Part shown: piece by piece, positions 20,140 to 28,467 of the stretch | How the letters are laid out: each line of letters starts with the position of its first letter | Position numbering within the stretch: position 1 is the stretch's first letter | Assembly: GCA_018061005.1 (NCBI GenBank) | Contig: JAGOVA010000001.1 | Location: 62,001 to 126,000 of the forward strand | Source of the DNA: Sterolibacterium sp. | GTDB lineage: Bacteria; Pseudomonadota; Gammaproteobacteria; Burkholderiales; Rhodocyclaceae | Reading direction: 5' to 3' | DNA length: 64,000 nucleotides | Translations under genes and position numbers: made by a program | Notes under the pieces: generated by a model | Databases searched by the model: none | Seen by the model: the letters and a program-made list of their open reading frames with translations, nothing else | What the model was told of the DNA's origin: nothing

Positions 20140-21702
20140 ATGTCGACGACCGCCCCTGCCGCCCGCTTTGACCCGCCGCCCCTCAAAGGGGGCGCGCTGG
20201 TGCTGGGCACGATCGCCCTGTCGCTGGCGACCTTCATGAATGTGCTGGATTCGTCGATTGCCAATGTGTCGATCCCCGCTATTGCGGGCGATTTTGGCGT
20301 CAGCCCGAGCCAGGGCACCTGGGTTATCACCAGCTTTGCCGTTTCGAACGCGATTTCCGTCCCGCTCACCGGCTGGCTCACCCAGCGGTTTGGCATGGTG
20401 CGGCTGTTTACGTTGAGTATTTTCCTGTTCGTCGTGGCTTCGCTGCTGTGCGGTCTGGCACCGAACTTTGGCACGCTGGTGGCTTTTCGTGTGCTGCAAG
20501 GGCTGGTGGCCGGGCCGATGATTCCGCTGTCGCAATCCTTGCTGCTGCAAAGTTATCCGAAGGAAAAATCCGGCACGGCGCTGGCCTTTTGGTCGATGAC
20601 CACCCTGGTCGCCCCCGTGATGGGGCCTTTGCTGGGGGGCTGGATTACCGACAACATCAGCTGGCCGTGGATTTTCTACATTAATGTGCCGGTGGGCTTG
20701 CTGGCCATCGGCATTACCTGGATGCTCTACCGGCGACGTGAAACGCCGACATACAAGCTGCCGATCGACAGCGTCGGGCTGGCCTTGCTGGTGATCTGGG
20801 TCGGCAGCCTGCAGATCATGCTCGACAACGGCAAGGAGCTGGACTGGTTTGCTTCCGGCAGCATCGTCGCGCTGGCACTGACCGCCAGCATCGGCTTTGT
20901 GCTGTTCCTCATCTGGGAAACCACCGAGGCGCACCCGGTGGTCGATCTGAGCCTGTTTACCCGGCGCAATTTCTGGGTGGGCACGCTCTCGCTATCCATC
21001 GGTTATGGTGTGTTTTTCGGCAATGTGGTGTTGCTGCCGCTGTGGTTGCAACAATATATGGGGTACACGGCGACTTGGGCGGGCTTCATCATGGCGCCGG
21101 TCGGTGTCCTGGCCATACTCATCACGCCTTTTGTGGGCAAGAACATCCAGCGGCTCGACCTGCGCCTGCTGACCACCGTGGCATTCACCACCTTTGCCGT
21201 CGTGCTGTGGATGCGCTCGCACTTCAACACCCAGGCCGATATGTTCACCTTGCTGCTGCCCTCGGTGGTGCAGGGCATCCCGATGGCCTTCCTGTTCGTG
21301 CCGCTGATGACGCTGATCCTTTCCGGCCTGCCGCCGGAACGTATTCCGGCCGCCGCCGGGCTGTCCAATTTCGTTCGCATCACGGCGGGCGCATTTGGCA
21401 CGTCGATCTACACCACGCTCTGGGAAGACCGCGCCGCCCTGCATCACGCCGAGCTGGCGGAGCGCATCCATGAGGCCAGCCTGGCGACAACGCAAACGCT
21501 GTCGTCGCTGGCGGCGAGTGGCCTGAACCGCGAACAGGGGCTGGCTGCAATCAACCGGCTGATCGACCAGCAGGCCTACACCTTGAGTGCGGTCGATCTG
21601 TTTGCTGCCTCTGCCGCACTGTTTCTGGCGCTCACCGGCATCATCTGGCTGGCTCGCCCGGAAAAGACGGTGGCTACCGCCGCCGCAGACGGCGCGCATT
21701 GA
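20140..21702 (+). CDS. EmrB/QacA-type MFS drug transporter (DHA2 family)
   Basis: A 520-residue proton-driven antiporter with about 14 membrane segments. The DHA2 signature NVLDSSIANVSIPAIAG is in the first helix, followed by SQGTWVITSFAVSNAI and LTQRFGMVRLF; AGPMIPLSQSLLL matches motif C of exporters. With the upstream EmrA-type adaptor and NodT channel it completes a three-part pump spanning both membranes, typically exporting hydrophobic toxins or uncouplers. No local regulator gene is present. The class is firm, the substrates unknown. Confidence 0.93.
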   Translation: MSTTAPAARFDPPPLKGGALVLGTIALSLATFMNVLDSSIANVSIPAIAGDFGVSPSQGTWVITSFAVSNAISVPLTGWLTQRFGMVRLFTLSIFLFVVASLLCGLAPNFGTLVAFRVLQGLVAGPMIPLSQSLLLQSYPKEKSGTALAFWSMTTLVAPVMGPLLGGWITDNISWPWIFYINVPVGLLAIGITWMLYRRRETPTYKLPIDSVGLALLVIWVGSLQIMLDNGKELDWFASGSIVALALTASIGFVLFLIWETTEAHPVVDLSLFTRRNFWVGTLSLSIGYGVFFGNVVLLPLWLQQYMGYTATWAGFIMAPVGVLAILITPFVGKNIQRLDLRLLTTVAFTTFAVVLWMRSHFNTQADMFTLLLPSVVQGIPMAFLFVPLMTLILSGLPPERIPAAAGLSNFVRITAGAFGTSIYTTLWEDRAALHHAELAERIHEASLATTQTLSSLAASGLNREQGLAAINRLIDQQAYTLSAVDLFAASAALFLALTGIIWLARPEKTVATAAADGAH

Positions 21703-21755
21703 CGGACGAAGTAGCTGGGGGATAATCGCCATTCCCCCATTCAAGGAGCCTCGTC

Positions 21756-22469
21756 ATGACTTTGCGCGCGCTGATTTTCGATGTCGATGGTACGCTGGCC
21801 AACACCGAACGCGACGGCCATCGCCCAGCTTTTAACGCGGCCTTTGTCGAAGTGGGCCTGCCCTGGCACTGGGATGAAACCTTTTACGGCAAGCTGCTCG
21901 ACGTAGCCGGTGGGCGCGAACGGATCCGCCATTACGCCGAGCGTTTCGACCTGCCCACCTATCAGCGTGCCGACTTCGATGCCCTGCTCGACCGCATCCA
22001 CGCAATCAAAACCCGCAATTACCAACGCCTGCTGGCGGCCGGCGCTATTCCGCTGCGTGCCGATATCGGCCCGCTGATCTGCGATGCGCGCACCGAAGGC
22101 TTGCGGCTGGCGATTGCCTCCAGCTCCACCTCGCAAAATGTCGTGAACCTGCTGCGCGCCAATCTGGGGCCGGAAGCCGACCGCTGGTTTGAAGTGATTG
22201 CCGCCGGGGATTGCGTGAGCGCGAAAAAACCCGCGCCGGATCTCTATTTGTGGACATTGAACGCCCTCAACCTGCCCGCGCGGGATTGTCTGGCGATCGA
22301 AGACTCCGCCCATGGGCTGGCGGCCAGCCTGGGCGCGGGGATACCCACCGTCATTACCCGCAGCGATTACACCCCCGACGAAGATTTTGCGGGTGCCTGC
22401 AGCGTCATGGCGGCGCATGAACTGCTGAGCCTGGAACGGCTGCGGGCATGGCATGCCGATACCCATTGA
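21756..22469 (+). CDS. HAD-superfamily phosphatase, CbbY-like
   Basis: A 237-residue HAD hydrolase. The DxD nucleophile motif FDVDGTLANTE holds Asp9 and Asp11; motif II is IASSST, and motifs III/IV are KKPAPDLY and IEDSAHGLAA. An all-alpha cap lies between motif I and II. It resembles CbbY, which dephosphorylates xylulose-1,5-bisphosphate beside RuBisCO, but no Calvin-cycle gene is in the window and related beta-phosphoglucomutase or glycolate phosphatases look similar. The start has AAGGAG eight bases upstream. It stands alone between the efflux operon and the yqjD-type genes. Confidence 0.8.
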   Translation: MTLRALIFDVDGTLANTERDGHRPAFNAAFVEVGLPWHWDETFYGKLLDVAGGRERIRHYAERFDLPTYQRADFDALLDRIHAIKTRNYQRLLAAGAIPLRADIGPLICDARTEGLRLAIASSSTSQNVVNLLRANLGPEADRWFEVIAAGDCVSAKKPAPDLYLWTLNALNLPARDCLAIEDSAHGLAASLGAGIPTVITRSDYTPDEDFAGACSVMAAHELLSLERLRAWHADTH

Positions 22470-22582
22470 TGTGAGCCATGATGTGAGTCATTGCTTCGCG
22501 CTTGAAATACCGTTAGCCTTAACGTTTACGGTCTTACCGTTTTGCTGTTTTGTTCTCATGCTGCACTTTAAAGGAGTCTCAC

Positions 22583-22906
22583 ATGAACGAAGTTAACACC
22601 CTGGCCGATGAAGTTACCAAAGAAAAACTGATTGCCGATTTCAAGGTGGTGGTAGCGGATGCGGAAGAATTGCTGCGCGCAACCGCCGGGCAGGCCGGCG
22701 ACAAAATGGCAGAAATCCGCGCCCGCGCCCAGGAACACCTGACCAGCGCCAAGATCAAGCTGGCTGAAGTCGAGGAAACCATGATCGCGCGCGCACGTCA
22801 GGCCGGGCGCGCCGCCGACGACTACGTTCACGAAAACCCCTGGAGCTCCGTGGGGATCGCCGCCGGTGTCGGCTTTCTGGTGGGCTTGCTGGTGGGTCGT
22901 CGCTGA
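22583..22906 (+). CDS. DUF883/ElaB-YqjD-family membrane-anchored protein
   Basis: A 107-residue protein: a charged, helical, Ala/Lys/Glu-rich N-terminal two-thirds and a C-terminal glycine-rich membrane anchor (SVGIAAGVGFLVGLLVGRR). This is the layout of E. coli YqjD/ElaB, stationary-phase inner-membrane proteins reported to bind ribosomes. ATG 22583 has a perfect AAGGAG at 22571-22576. It heads a three-gene set equivalent to yqjD-yqjE-yqjK. Two tandem 12-bp copies of TGATGTGAG(C/T)CA lie about 100 bp upstream (22467-22490). Confidence 0.85.
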   Translation: MNEVNTLADEVTKEKLIADFKVVVADAEELLRATAGQAGDKMAEIRARAQEHLTSAKIKLAEVEETMIARARQAGRAADDYVHENPWSSVGIAAGVGFLVGLLVGRR

Positions 22907-22929
22907 TAGCTTAGCCCGGGCTTTTCTCC

Positions 22930-23361
22930 ATGTCATCCTCACCTCCCGCAGCGGGGCTGTTTGCCTCGCTGCGCGGCTTGCTGGCCAATTTGCTGGCACT
23001 ATTGCAAACCCGTGCCGAACTGCTCATCGTCGAACTTGAAGAAGAGAAGTCGCGGCTGCTCGCCACCCTGCTCTACGGGGCGGCGGCTTTTTTCTTCCTG
23101 AGTTTCGGCCTGGTGTTGCTGACGGTGTTTTTCACCGCGCTGTTCTGGGAGAGCCATCGACTGCTGGTGATCGGTACCTTCACCAGTCTGTTCCTGCTGG
23201 TGGGCGTGGCCGCCCTGCTGGCGTTGCGTAGCCAGTTGCAGCAAGGCAGCCAGCTATTTTCGGCCAGCCTGCGCGAGTTGCAGGCAGACCATGCCGCCTT
23301 GCGTGATCCGCCTGCCGGGGTGGTGGGCGCAACCAGCAAAGCGCCGTCGCGTGGATACTGA
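22930..23361 (+). CDS. YqjE/phage-holin-family membrane protein
   Basis: A 143-residue protein with two central membrane helices (about residues 45-65 and 70-95) flanked by charged segments (ELEEEKSRLLATLLYG before, LRSQLQQGSQLF after). It matches the YqjE / 'phage holin family' group, which despite the name are chromosomal genes next to yqjD homologues. It starts 23 bp after the DUF883 gene and its end overlaps the next gene by 11 bp, so the three are one operon. Function unknown, possibly envelope stress. Confidence 0.8.
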   Translation: MSSSPPAAGLFASLRGLLANLLALLQTRAELLIVELEEEKSRLLATLLYGAAAFFFLSFGLVLLTVFFTALFWESHRLLVIGTFTSLFLLVGVAALLALRSQLQQGSQLFSASLRELQADHAALRDPPAGVVGATSKAPSRGY

Positions 23362-23695
23362 ACGTCGCATCGCGCTGGCGTTGAAAAAGCAGCGACTATT
23401 GATGCGTAGCGCGGCCTTGCGCGCGCAAATCGGCCGTCAGGTGCAACCTCTGCGCCCCTGGTTGGCGCGTGCCGATCAGGCACATCAGGCCTTCCGCTGG
23501 CTCAAACGTCACCCCGCCATCCCGGCAGCACTGGCCAGTGGTCTGGCTGCCTTTCTGGTGACCCGCCCACGCACCCTCTTCCGCTGGCTGCAGCGCGGCT
23601 GGTGGCTGTGGCAACTGAGAGGGCGCGTGCGTGACACGCTGGCGCGTAGCGGTGCGAATCCCGGCGGCAACCGGCCTTGGCATCGGCTCTTCTGA
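23351..23695 (+). CDS. YqjK-like basic protein
   Basis: A 114-residue, very basic protein starting at GTG 23351 (VDTERRIALALKKQRLLMRS), which overlaps the YqjE-like stop by 11 bp. It is rich in Arg, Leu and Trp (RWLQRGWWLWQLRGR) with one weakly hydrophobic stretch (IPAALASGLAAFLVT). Position and composition match the third gene of yqjDEK sets. An open extension upstream to 23291 overlaps YqjE more and is not supported. Confidence 0.65.
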   Translation: MDTERRIALALKKQRLLMRSAALRAQIGRQVQPLRPWLARADQAHQAFRWLKRHPAIPAALASGLAAFLVTRPRTLFRWLQRGWWLWQLRGRVRDTLARSGANPGGNRPWHRLF

Positions 23696-23810
23696 AGTCA
23701 CAAACGCCGGTCGTTGCCTGAGGTCGCCTGGCCACATTCTGGCGCGACGCGCGTGGTCCCTCGTTTTGCGATCAATGCTCGCCGGAAGGGTGAGGCTTTC
23801 GTTCACCCAA

Positions 23811-23844
23811 TAAAAACAGCCGCCACCCTTGCGGGTGGCGGCTG
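23811..23844 (-). terminator. intrinsic terminator of the porin gene
   Basis: A perfect 12-bp stem, CAGCCGCCACCC (23817-23828) with GGGTGGCGGCTG (23833-23844), and a 4-base loop. On the minus strand it is followed by TTTTTATT. It starts 37 bp downstream of the porin stop codon. A textbook rho-independent terminator. Confidence 0.9.
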
Positions 23845-23881
23845 CTGGAACTGCCTTGCAGTCTAAACAGCGCGGGGCTGA

Positions 23882-24928
23882 TTAGAAAGCGTGACGGATG
23901 CCCACCTGGAAGCCGGAGGGATCGACATCGGCCACCACGTTGTTCACGCCGTTGCTGGCGAAGTTGAAGGCGGCAGCTGCGTCGTTGTTGAGGCGAGCGT
24001 AGATCACCTTCAGCATGGTGCGCTTGGAGAAGCTGTGCTCGTAGCCCACTTCAACCAGCTTGGCGCCGGTGTTGCTGGTGCCGTTGATGTTGTTGGCTTT
24101 GTAGAACTGGGCAATGACCTTGCCGTTCGGTGCTGCGTTGAACGTGCCGCCCAGACCCCAGACGTTTTGCTTGGCGTTCAGGCCCACGTTGTTCTGGTTC
24201 TTGGTCGAGTTCCACAGGGCGCGAACGCTACCCACGCCGAAGTCATAAGCACCGGCGATGCGGGTGTTCTTGACTTGCGTGTCGGCGACGTCACGCGTAC
24301 GGGCGTTGGCGTAGGTCAGGCCGGCCAGGATCCGGCCGTTGTTGTAGGTTGCACCCAGATCCCAGGCGTTGGTGTTCAGCTTGGCAGCATTGCCTTCGGC
24401 GGTTTTGTTTTCGCCGGAGATGTAGGCGGCAGCGACGTTGAAGCCGCTGAAGCTGGGCGAGTTGTACAGGGCGGTGTTGGTTTGACGGGTGTCAAAGCCG
24501 GAACGGTTGGTCAGCGCTGCGCTGGAGCCGATGCTGGCCCAGCCGGCGTTGACGTCGACGGCGGAACCCAGAGCGCGGGTCGGGGTGGTCAGGGTGCCGA
24601 GCTTGATGTCACCGAAAGCGCCGGACAGGCCAGCGTAGGTGTCACGAGCCGAGTTGAACATTGCGCCAGTGTCAGCACCCACGCCGTTTTCGAACTGGAA
24701 CACAGCTTTCAGGCCGTTGCCCAGATCTTCCGTGCCCTTGAAACCGATGTAGGAGCTGTTCGAGGAAACGCGGGTGTAGGAACCGGTCTTGGCACCAGCA
24801 ACGCCACCGGAGGTGGAAACGCTGTCGAAGGACAGGTCAGCCACGCCGTAAACGGTCACGGCGGATTGTGCGTAAGCACCGGTGGAAACCAGGCCGGCTA
24901 CGGCCAGGGCGATCAGCTTCTTTTGCAT
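23882..24928 (-). CDS. Gram-negative porin (betaproteobacterial OmpC-like)
   Basis: A 348-residue trimeric porin type. The signal peptide MQKKLIALAVAGLVSTGAYA is cleaved before QSAV; the mature protein begins SAVTVYGVADLSF, the standard opening of betaproteobacterial 16-stranded porins, contains GFKGTEDLGNGLKAVFQFE, and ends in FQVGIRHAF with the C-terminal Phe required for outer-membrane assembly. The ATG has AGGAGA about six bases upstream, and a strong terminator follows, so it is probably monocistronic and highly expressed. Confidence 0.95.
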   Translation of the reverse strand: MQKKLIALAVAGLVSTGAYAQSAVTVYGVADLSFDSVSTSGGVAGAKTGSYTRVSSNSSYIGFKGTEDLGNGLKAVFQFENGVGADTGAMFNSARDTYAGLSGAFGDIKLGTLTTPTRALGSAVDVNAGWASIGSSAALTNRSGFDTRQTNTALYNSPSFSGFNVAAAYISGENKTAEGNAAKLNTNAWDLGATYNNGRILAGLTYANARTRDVADTQVKNTRIAGAYDFGVGSVRALWNSTKNQNNVGLNAKQNVWGLGGTFNAAPNGKVIAQFYKANNINGTSNTGAKLVEVGYEHSFSKRTMLKVIYARLNNDAAAAFNFASNGVNNVVADVDPSGFQVGIRHAF

Positions 24929-25263
24929 GTGAATCTCCTGTTGAGTAAGGGTGGTAACTTGAGGGTGGTAACTGTGTGTAACTAGTTACTGGGGTAAATC
25001 TTGATTCAATTCTCAATTCCGGCTGAAGCCGCCCGTAAGGCCGGTTCGCTAGAATGATTGCGGAAAGGATTTTGCCAAACCGGTGCGTCTGGCCACAAGT
25101 GAAAAGTCATTTCCGCTGCTACTTTCGATGTATTTTGTTGTTTTTTTGCAACGAGGCGTGCCGGGTGGGATACCTGCAATGCAGCGGTTCTGCAGGGAGG
25201 GGGCGGCAAATGGCCGTTATAATGCCTGCTTTGCCGCATGGGCGCGGTTCTCGCGTTGCAATC
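24929..25263. other. divergent intergenic region between porin and argS
   Basis: 335 bases without a supported gene. The porin-proximal part holds two direct copies of GGGTGGTAACT (about 24948-24973) and the 12-bp palindrome GTAACTAGTTAC (24978-24989), plausible regulator sites for the porin. Near argS a perfect TATAAT lies at 25218-25223, about 40 bp before the argS ATG, but no good -35 precedes it. The argS frame stays open back to 25054, yet that extension is Cys/Arg-rich and unlike any ArgS N-terminus. Confidence 0.5.
24978..24989. promoter_or_regulatory. 12-bp palindrome upstream of the porin
   Basis: GTAACTAGTTAC is a perfect 12-base palindrome about 50 bp upstream of the porin ATG, next to two direct repeats of GGGTGGTAACT that share the GTAACT core. 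Arrangement suggests a transcription-factor site; no regulator can be named. Confidence 0.4.
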
Positions 25264-27027
25264 ATGACTTCCGATTCCTCTTTCGATTCCAAATCTCATC
25301 TGACTGAGTTGCTGGCGGCCGCGCTGGCCAGTGTGGCACCGCTGCAGCGCGACACCGCCATTTTGCTGGAACGCCCAAAGCAGGCGAGCCATGGCGACTT
25401 TGCCAGCAATCTGGCCTTGCAGCTGGCCAAGGCGCTGAAGGCCAATCCGCGCGAGATTGCCCAGCGGCTGGTGCGCGAGCTGCCGGTTTCCGCCTGGGTT
25501 GAGCGCGCCGAGGTGGCGGGTGCAGGCTTCATCAACTTTCATCTGGCGCAGCGTGCGCGCAGTGGTGTGGTGGCCGAGATTTTGCGGCAGCAGGCCGATT
25601 TTGGCCGTTGCTATGCGGGCGGCGGGCGCAAGCTGCAGGTGGAGTTCGTTTCGGCCAATCCGACCGGCCCGTTGCATGTGGGCCATGGGCGTGGCGCGGC
25701 ATTGGGTGCGAGCCTGGCGAATTTGCTGGGGTTTGCGGGCTGGGATGTGGCGCGCGAGTATTACGTCAATGATGCAGGTCGGCAGATGGATATTCTGGCG
25801 GTCTCTACCTGGCTGCGTTATCTGGAGCTGTTCGAGGAGTCTGTGCCGTTTCCGCCGAATGGCTACCAGGGGGATTATGTGGGTGATATGGCCTGGCAGA
25901 TCCGCTCGGCGCATGGCAACCGCTTTGTCCAGCCAGTCGCCCGGGTGCTGGCGGAGGTGCCTGCGTTGCTGGAGGATGGCAGCAACGTCGAGGAACGGCT
26001 GGATGCCCTGATCGCAGCGGGCAAGCGTTTGCTGGGTGAGGGCTGGGATTACATCCACCAGTTCGCTTTGACCGAGCAACTGGCAGGTTGCCGCAGCGAT
26101 CTGGAAGAATTTGGCGTGGCGTTCGACATGTGGTTTTCGGAGCGTTCGCTTTTTGATACCGGCATGGTGCGCCGTGCCGTCGAGCAACTGGAGGCCAAGG
26201 GGCATATTTATGTGCAGGATGGCGCGAAGTGGTTCCGCTCAACGCACTTTGGTGACGAAAAAGATCGCGTGGTGCAACGCGACAACGGCCTCTACACTTA
26301 TTTTGCTTCCGATATCGCTTACCACTACAACAAGCTGGAGCGCGGTTTCGAGAAGGTCGTCGATATCTGGGGTGCCGATCACCACGGCTACATTCCGCGC
26401 GTGCGTGGTGCGCTCGAAGCACTCGGCTGCGACGGCAAGGAAGGTGGTGCGCTGGATGTTGTCATGGTGCAATTTGTTTCGCTGTGGCGAGGCAATGAAA
26501 AGGTGTCAATGTCCACCCGTGCGGGGCAGTATGTGACCTTGCGCGAGTTGCGCGCCGAAGTCGGTAACGATGCCTGCCGTTTCTTTTACATGCAACGCAA
26601 GGCCGAGCAGGCACTGGATTTCGATCTCGATCTGGCCAAGTCGCAGAGTAACGATAACCCGGTGTATTACGTTCAGTACGCCCATGCCCGCGTTTGCTCG
26701 GTGCTGGCGCAGTGGGGCGGTGAGGTGAATGAACTGGCCGGGGTGGATCTGGCCGGGCTGAGCGGCGAACGCGAACTGGCGCTGTGTAACCGGCTGGCGG
26801 CTTTCCCCGAGGTGATCGCCGATGCGGCACGCGATTACGCGCCGCAGGTGGTCGCTTTTTACCTGAAGGATCTGGCGGCAGATTTCCATAGTTATTACAA
26901 CGCCGAGCGCATTCTGGTGGGCGAGGCCGCACAGCGCGATGCGCGTCTGGCACTGATCGTGGCGGTGCGTCAGGTGCTGCGTAACGGCCTGGGATTATTG
27001 GGTGTGACGGCACCGGAGAGTATGTGA
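25264..27027 (+). CDS. argS: arginyl-tRNA synthetase
   Basis: A 587-residue class I aminoacyl-tRNA synthetase charging tRNA-Arg. The N-terminal Add1 domain comes first, then the HIGH-type motif HVGHG at residues 138-142 after SANPTGPL, and a KMSKS-like loop KVSMSTRAG; the C-terminal DALR anticodon-binding domain contains VQYAHARVCSVL. ATG 25264 gives MTSDSSFDSKSH, a normal N-terminus. It is followed after one base by the SPOR gene, and then dsbA, a conserved betaproteobacterial order. Confidence 0.97.
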   Translation: MTSDSSFDSKSHLTELLAAALASVAPLQRDTAILLERPKQASHGDFASNLALQLAKALKANPREIAQRLVRELPVSAWVERAEVAGAGFINFHLAQRARSGVVAEILRQQADFGRCYAGGGRKLQVEFVSANPTGPLHVGHGRGAALGASLANLLGFAGWDVAREYYVNDAGRQMDILAVSTWLRYLELFEESVPFPPNGYQGDYVGDMAWQIRSAHGNRFVQPVARVLAEVPALLEDGSNVEERLDALIAAGKRLLGEGWDYIHQFALTEQLAGCRSDLEEFGVAFDMWFSERSLFDTGMVRRAVEQLEAKGHIYVQDGAKWFRSTHFGDEKDRVVQRDNGLYTYFASDIAYHYNKLERGFEKVVDIWGADHHGYIPRVRGALEALGCDGKEGGALDVVMVQFVSLWRGNEKVSMSTRAGQYVTLRELRAEVGNDACRFFYMQRKAEQALDFDLDLAKSQSNDNPVYYVQYAHARVCSVLAQWGGEVNELAGVDLAGLSGERELALCNRLAAFPEVIADAARDYAPQVVAFYLKDLAADFHSYYNAERILVGEAAQRDARLALIVAVRQVLRNGLGLLGVTAPESM

Positions 27028-27028
27028 G

Positions 27029-27709
27029 ATGAGTAAAGGTAATCAACGCACGCCGCAAGCGGCGCGCAAACAAAGCCGGGGCGGCACCCTGATCGGCTTG
27101 TTCATCGGTCTGGTCATTGGCCTGGTGTGTGCTTTTGGCGTGGCCTGGTATTTGCAGAAGGCGCCCCTGCCCTTCCTCGACAAAACCCATGCGGAACGGA
27201 ACGAAACGACTCCGGCCGTCCCCCCGCTGGTTGTGGGGAGCCCCGGTGCGCCTGTCGCCTTGCCGGGCAAGCCGGGTGAAAAACCGATGAATGCCGCCAA
27301 CGCAGCCAACGATAAGCCGCGTTTTGATTTCTACAAGATACTCCCTGGCGAACAGGGCGCAGCAGCTTCCGTACCGAAAACGGGCGATCCGCAACCGGCA
27401 GCGCATGCCGACCAGCCGCCCGCAACGGAAACGACAGCAGCCCCCCCTGTGGCCGTCAGCGAGTCGTTCTTCCTGCAGGCGGGAGCGTTTCAGAAGCCGG
27501 TCGATGCCGATAATCTCAAGGCCAAGCTGGCGTTGATGGGGCTGGAAACCACGGTGCTGGAAGCCAATGTGCCCGACAAAGGGGTGATGTATCGTGTGCG
27601 CGTCGGCCCGTTTGCCAAGCCTGACGAAATGAACCGGGCGCGCAATCAGTTGTCTCAGAATGGCATTCAGGCCAGCCTCATCAAGATCAAAGACAAGCCC
27701 GTGCAATAA
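27029..27709 (+). CDS. SPOR-domain cell-envelope protein (FtsN-like)
   Basis: A 226-residue bitopic protein: a short basic cytoplasmic tail, one glycine-rich membrane helix (about residues 22-43), a Pro/Ala-rich periplasmic linker, and a C-terminal SPOR domain (about 148-224, FFLQAGAFQKPVDADNLKAK). SPOR domains bind denuded septal peptidoglycan, so this is probably a cell-division or septal-wall protein like FtsN. It starts one base after the argS stop and is followed 19 bp later by dsbA. Confidence 0.88.
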   Translation: MSKGNQRTPQAARKQSRGGTLIGLFIGLVIGLVCAFGVAWYLQKAPLPFLDKTHAERNETTPAVPPLVVGSPGAPVALPGKPGEKPMNAANAANDKPRFDFYKILPGEQGAAASVPKTGDPQPAAHADQPPATETTAAPPVAVSESFFLQAGAFQKPVDADNLKAKLALMGLETTVLEANVPDKGVMYRVRVGPFAKPDEMNRARNQLSQNGIQASLIKIKDKPVQ

Positions 27710-27728
27710 GTCATCTTTGGAGAACCCC

Positions 27729-28439
27729 ATGAAACTCACCGTCACCGCAATCCACCGTATTCTCGTCACCACAGGGCTGCTGCTGGGGCTGGCCACCAGC
27801 CCGTTGCAGGCCGCTGAACTCAAGGAAGGCAAGGATTACACCGTGCTGGCGCAACCCCAGCCGACCGATGTCCGGGGCAAAGTCGAAGTGACCGAGTTTT
27901 TCTGGTATGGCTGCCCGCATTGTTACGAGTTCGAGCCTACGCTCAACAGCTGGGTGAAAACCTTGCCCAAAGACGTCGCTTTCCGTCGCGTACCGGCGGA
28001 TTTCGGTCGCTGGACGGGCGGTGCCAAGCTGTATTACGCCCTGGAAGCACTGGGCGAAGAAGGTCGTTTGCACAAGGAACTGTTTGACGCCATCCACGGT
28101 AATGAGCGGCTCAACTTCAACAATGAAGCCGCAGTGGCTGACTGGCTGGTGAAAAAAGGCATTGATCGCAAGAAATTCAGCGATGCCTATAGCTCCTTCT
28201 CGGTACAAAGCAGCGTTAATCGCGCCCAGCAACTCACCCGTAATCACGCACTGACGGGGGTGCCGACGGTCATCATCGGCGGAAAATATGCCACCAACAA
28301 TACGCTGACCGGGAGTTTCGAAGTTCTGCCGGGCATCCTGAACCAGCTGGTCGCCAAGGTGCGTGCCGAACAGGGGGCTGCCCCTGCTGTGGTCGCCCCC
28401 AAAGTGGCAGAAACGCGGCCGGCGCATAAGGTGAAATAA
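27729..28439 (+). CDS. dsbA: thiol:disulfide interchange protein DsbA
   Basis: A 236-residue periplasmic oxidase that introduces disulfides into secreted proteins. A signal peptide (cleavage near QAAE, residues 27-30) precedes a thioredoxin fold interrupted by a helical domain. The active site is CPHC at residues 62-65 and the cis-Pro loop is GVPTVII. ATG 27729 has TTTGGAG upstream. Typical DsbA length plus a short Ala/Val-rich C-terminal tail. DsbB, its partner, is not in the window. Confidence 0.95.
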   Translation: MKLTVTAIHRILVTTGLLLGLATSPLQAAELKEGKDYTVLAQPQPTDVRGKVEVTEFFWYGCPHCYEFEPTLNSWVKTLPKDVAFRRVPADFGRWTGGAKLYYALEALGEEGRLHKELFDAIHGNERLNFNNEAAVADWLVKKGIDRKKFSDAYSSFSVQSSVNRAQQLTRNHALTGVPTVIIGGKYATNNTLTGSFEVLPGILNQLVAKVRAEQGAAPAVVAPKVAETRPAHKVK

Positions 28440-28467
28440 CACCTGTGCTGATTTCAGCCCGGTTATT

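Noticed and set aside
18904..20934. 676-codon minus-strand open frame opposite the EmrA/EmrB genes
   Set aside because: It is an antisense shadow of two clear efflux genes, with low-complexity His/Gln/Arg-rich translation and no family motif.
21716..21739. TGGGGGA/TCCCCCA hairpin upstream of the CbbY-like gene as a riboswitch or terminator
   Set aside because: Only 7 bp of stem, no T-tract and no recognisable aptamer; it sits just before the ribosome-binding site and may be chance.
25054..25263. 70-codon N-terminal extension of argS
   Set aside because: The extension is Cys/Arg-rich, precedes the TATAAT at 25218, and the standard ArgS N-terminus begins at 25264.
26462..27832. 456-codon minus-strand open frame across argS, the SPOR gene and dsbA
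   Set aside because: It is opposite three conserved genes and is Pro/Arg-rich without homology features.
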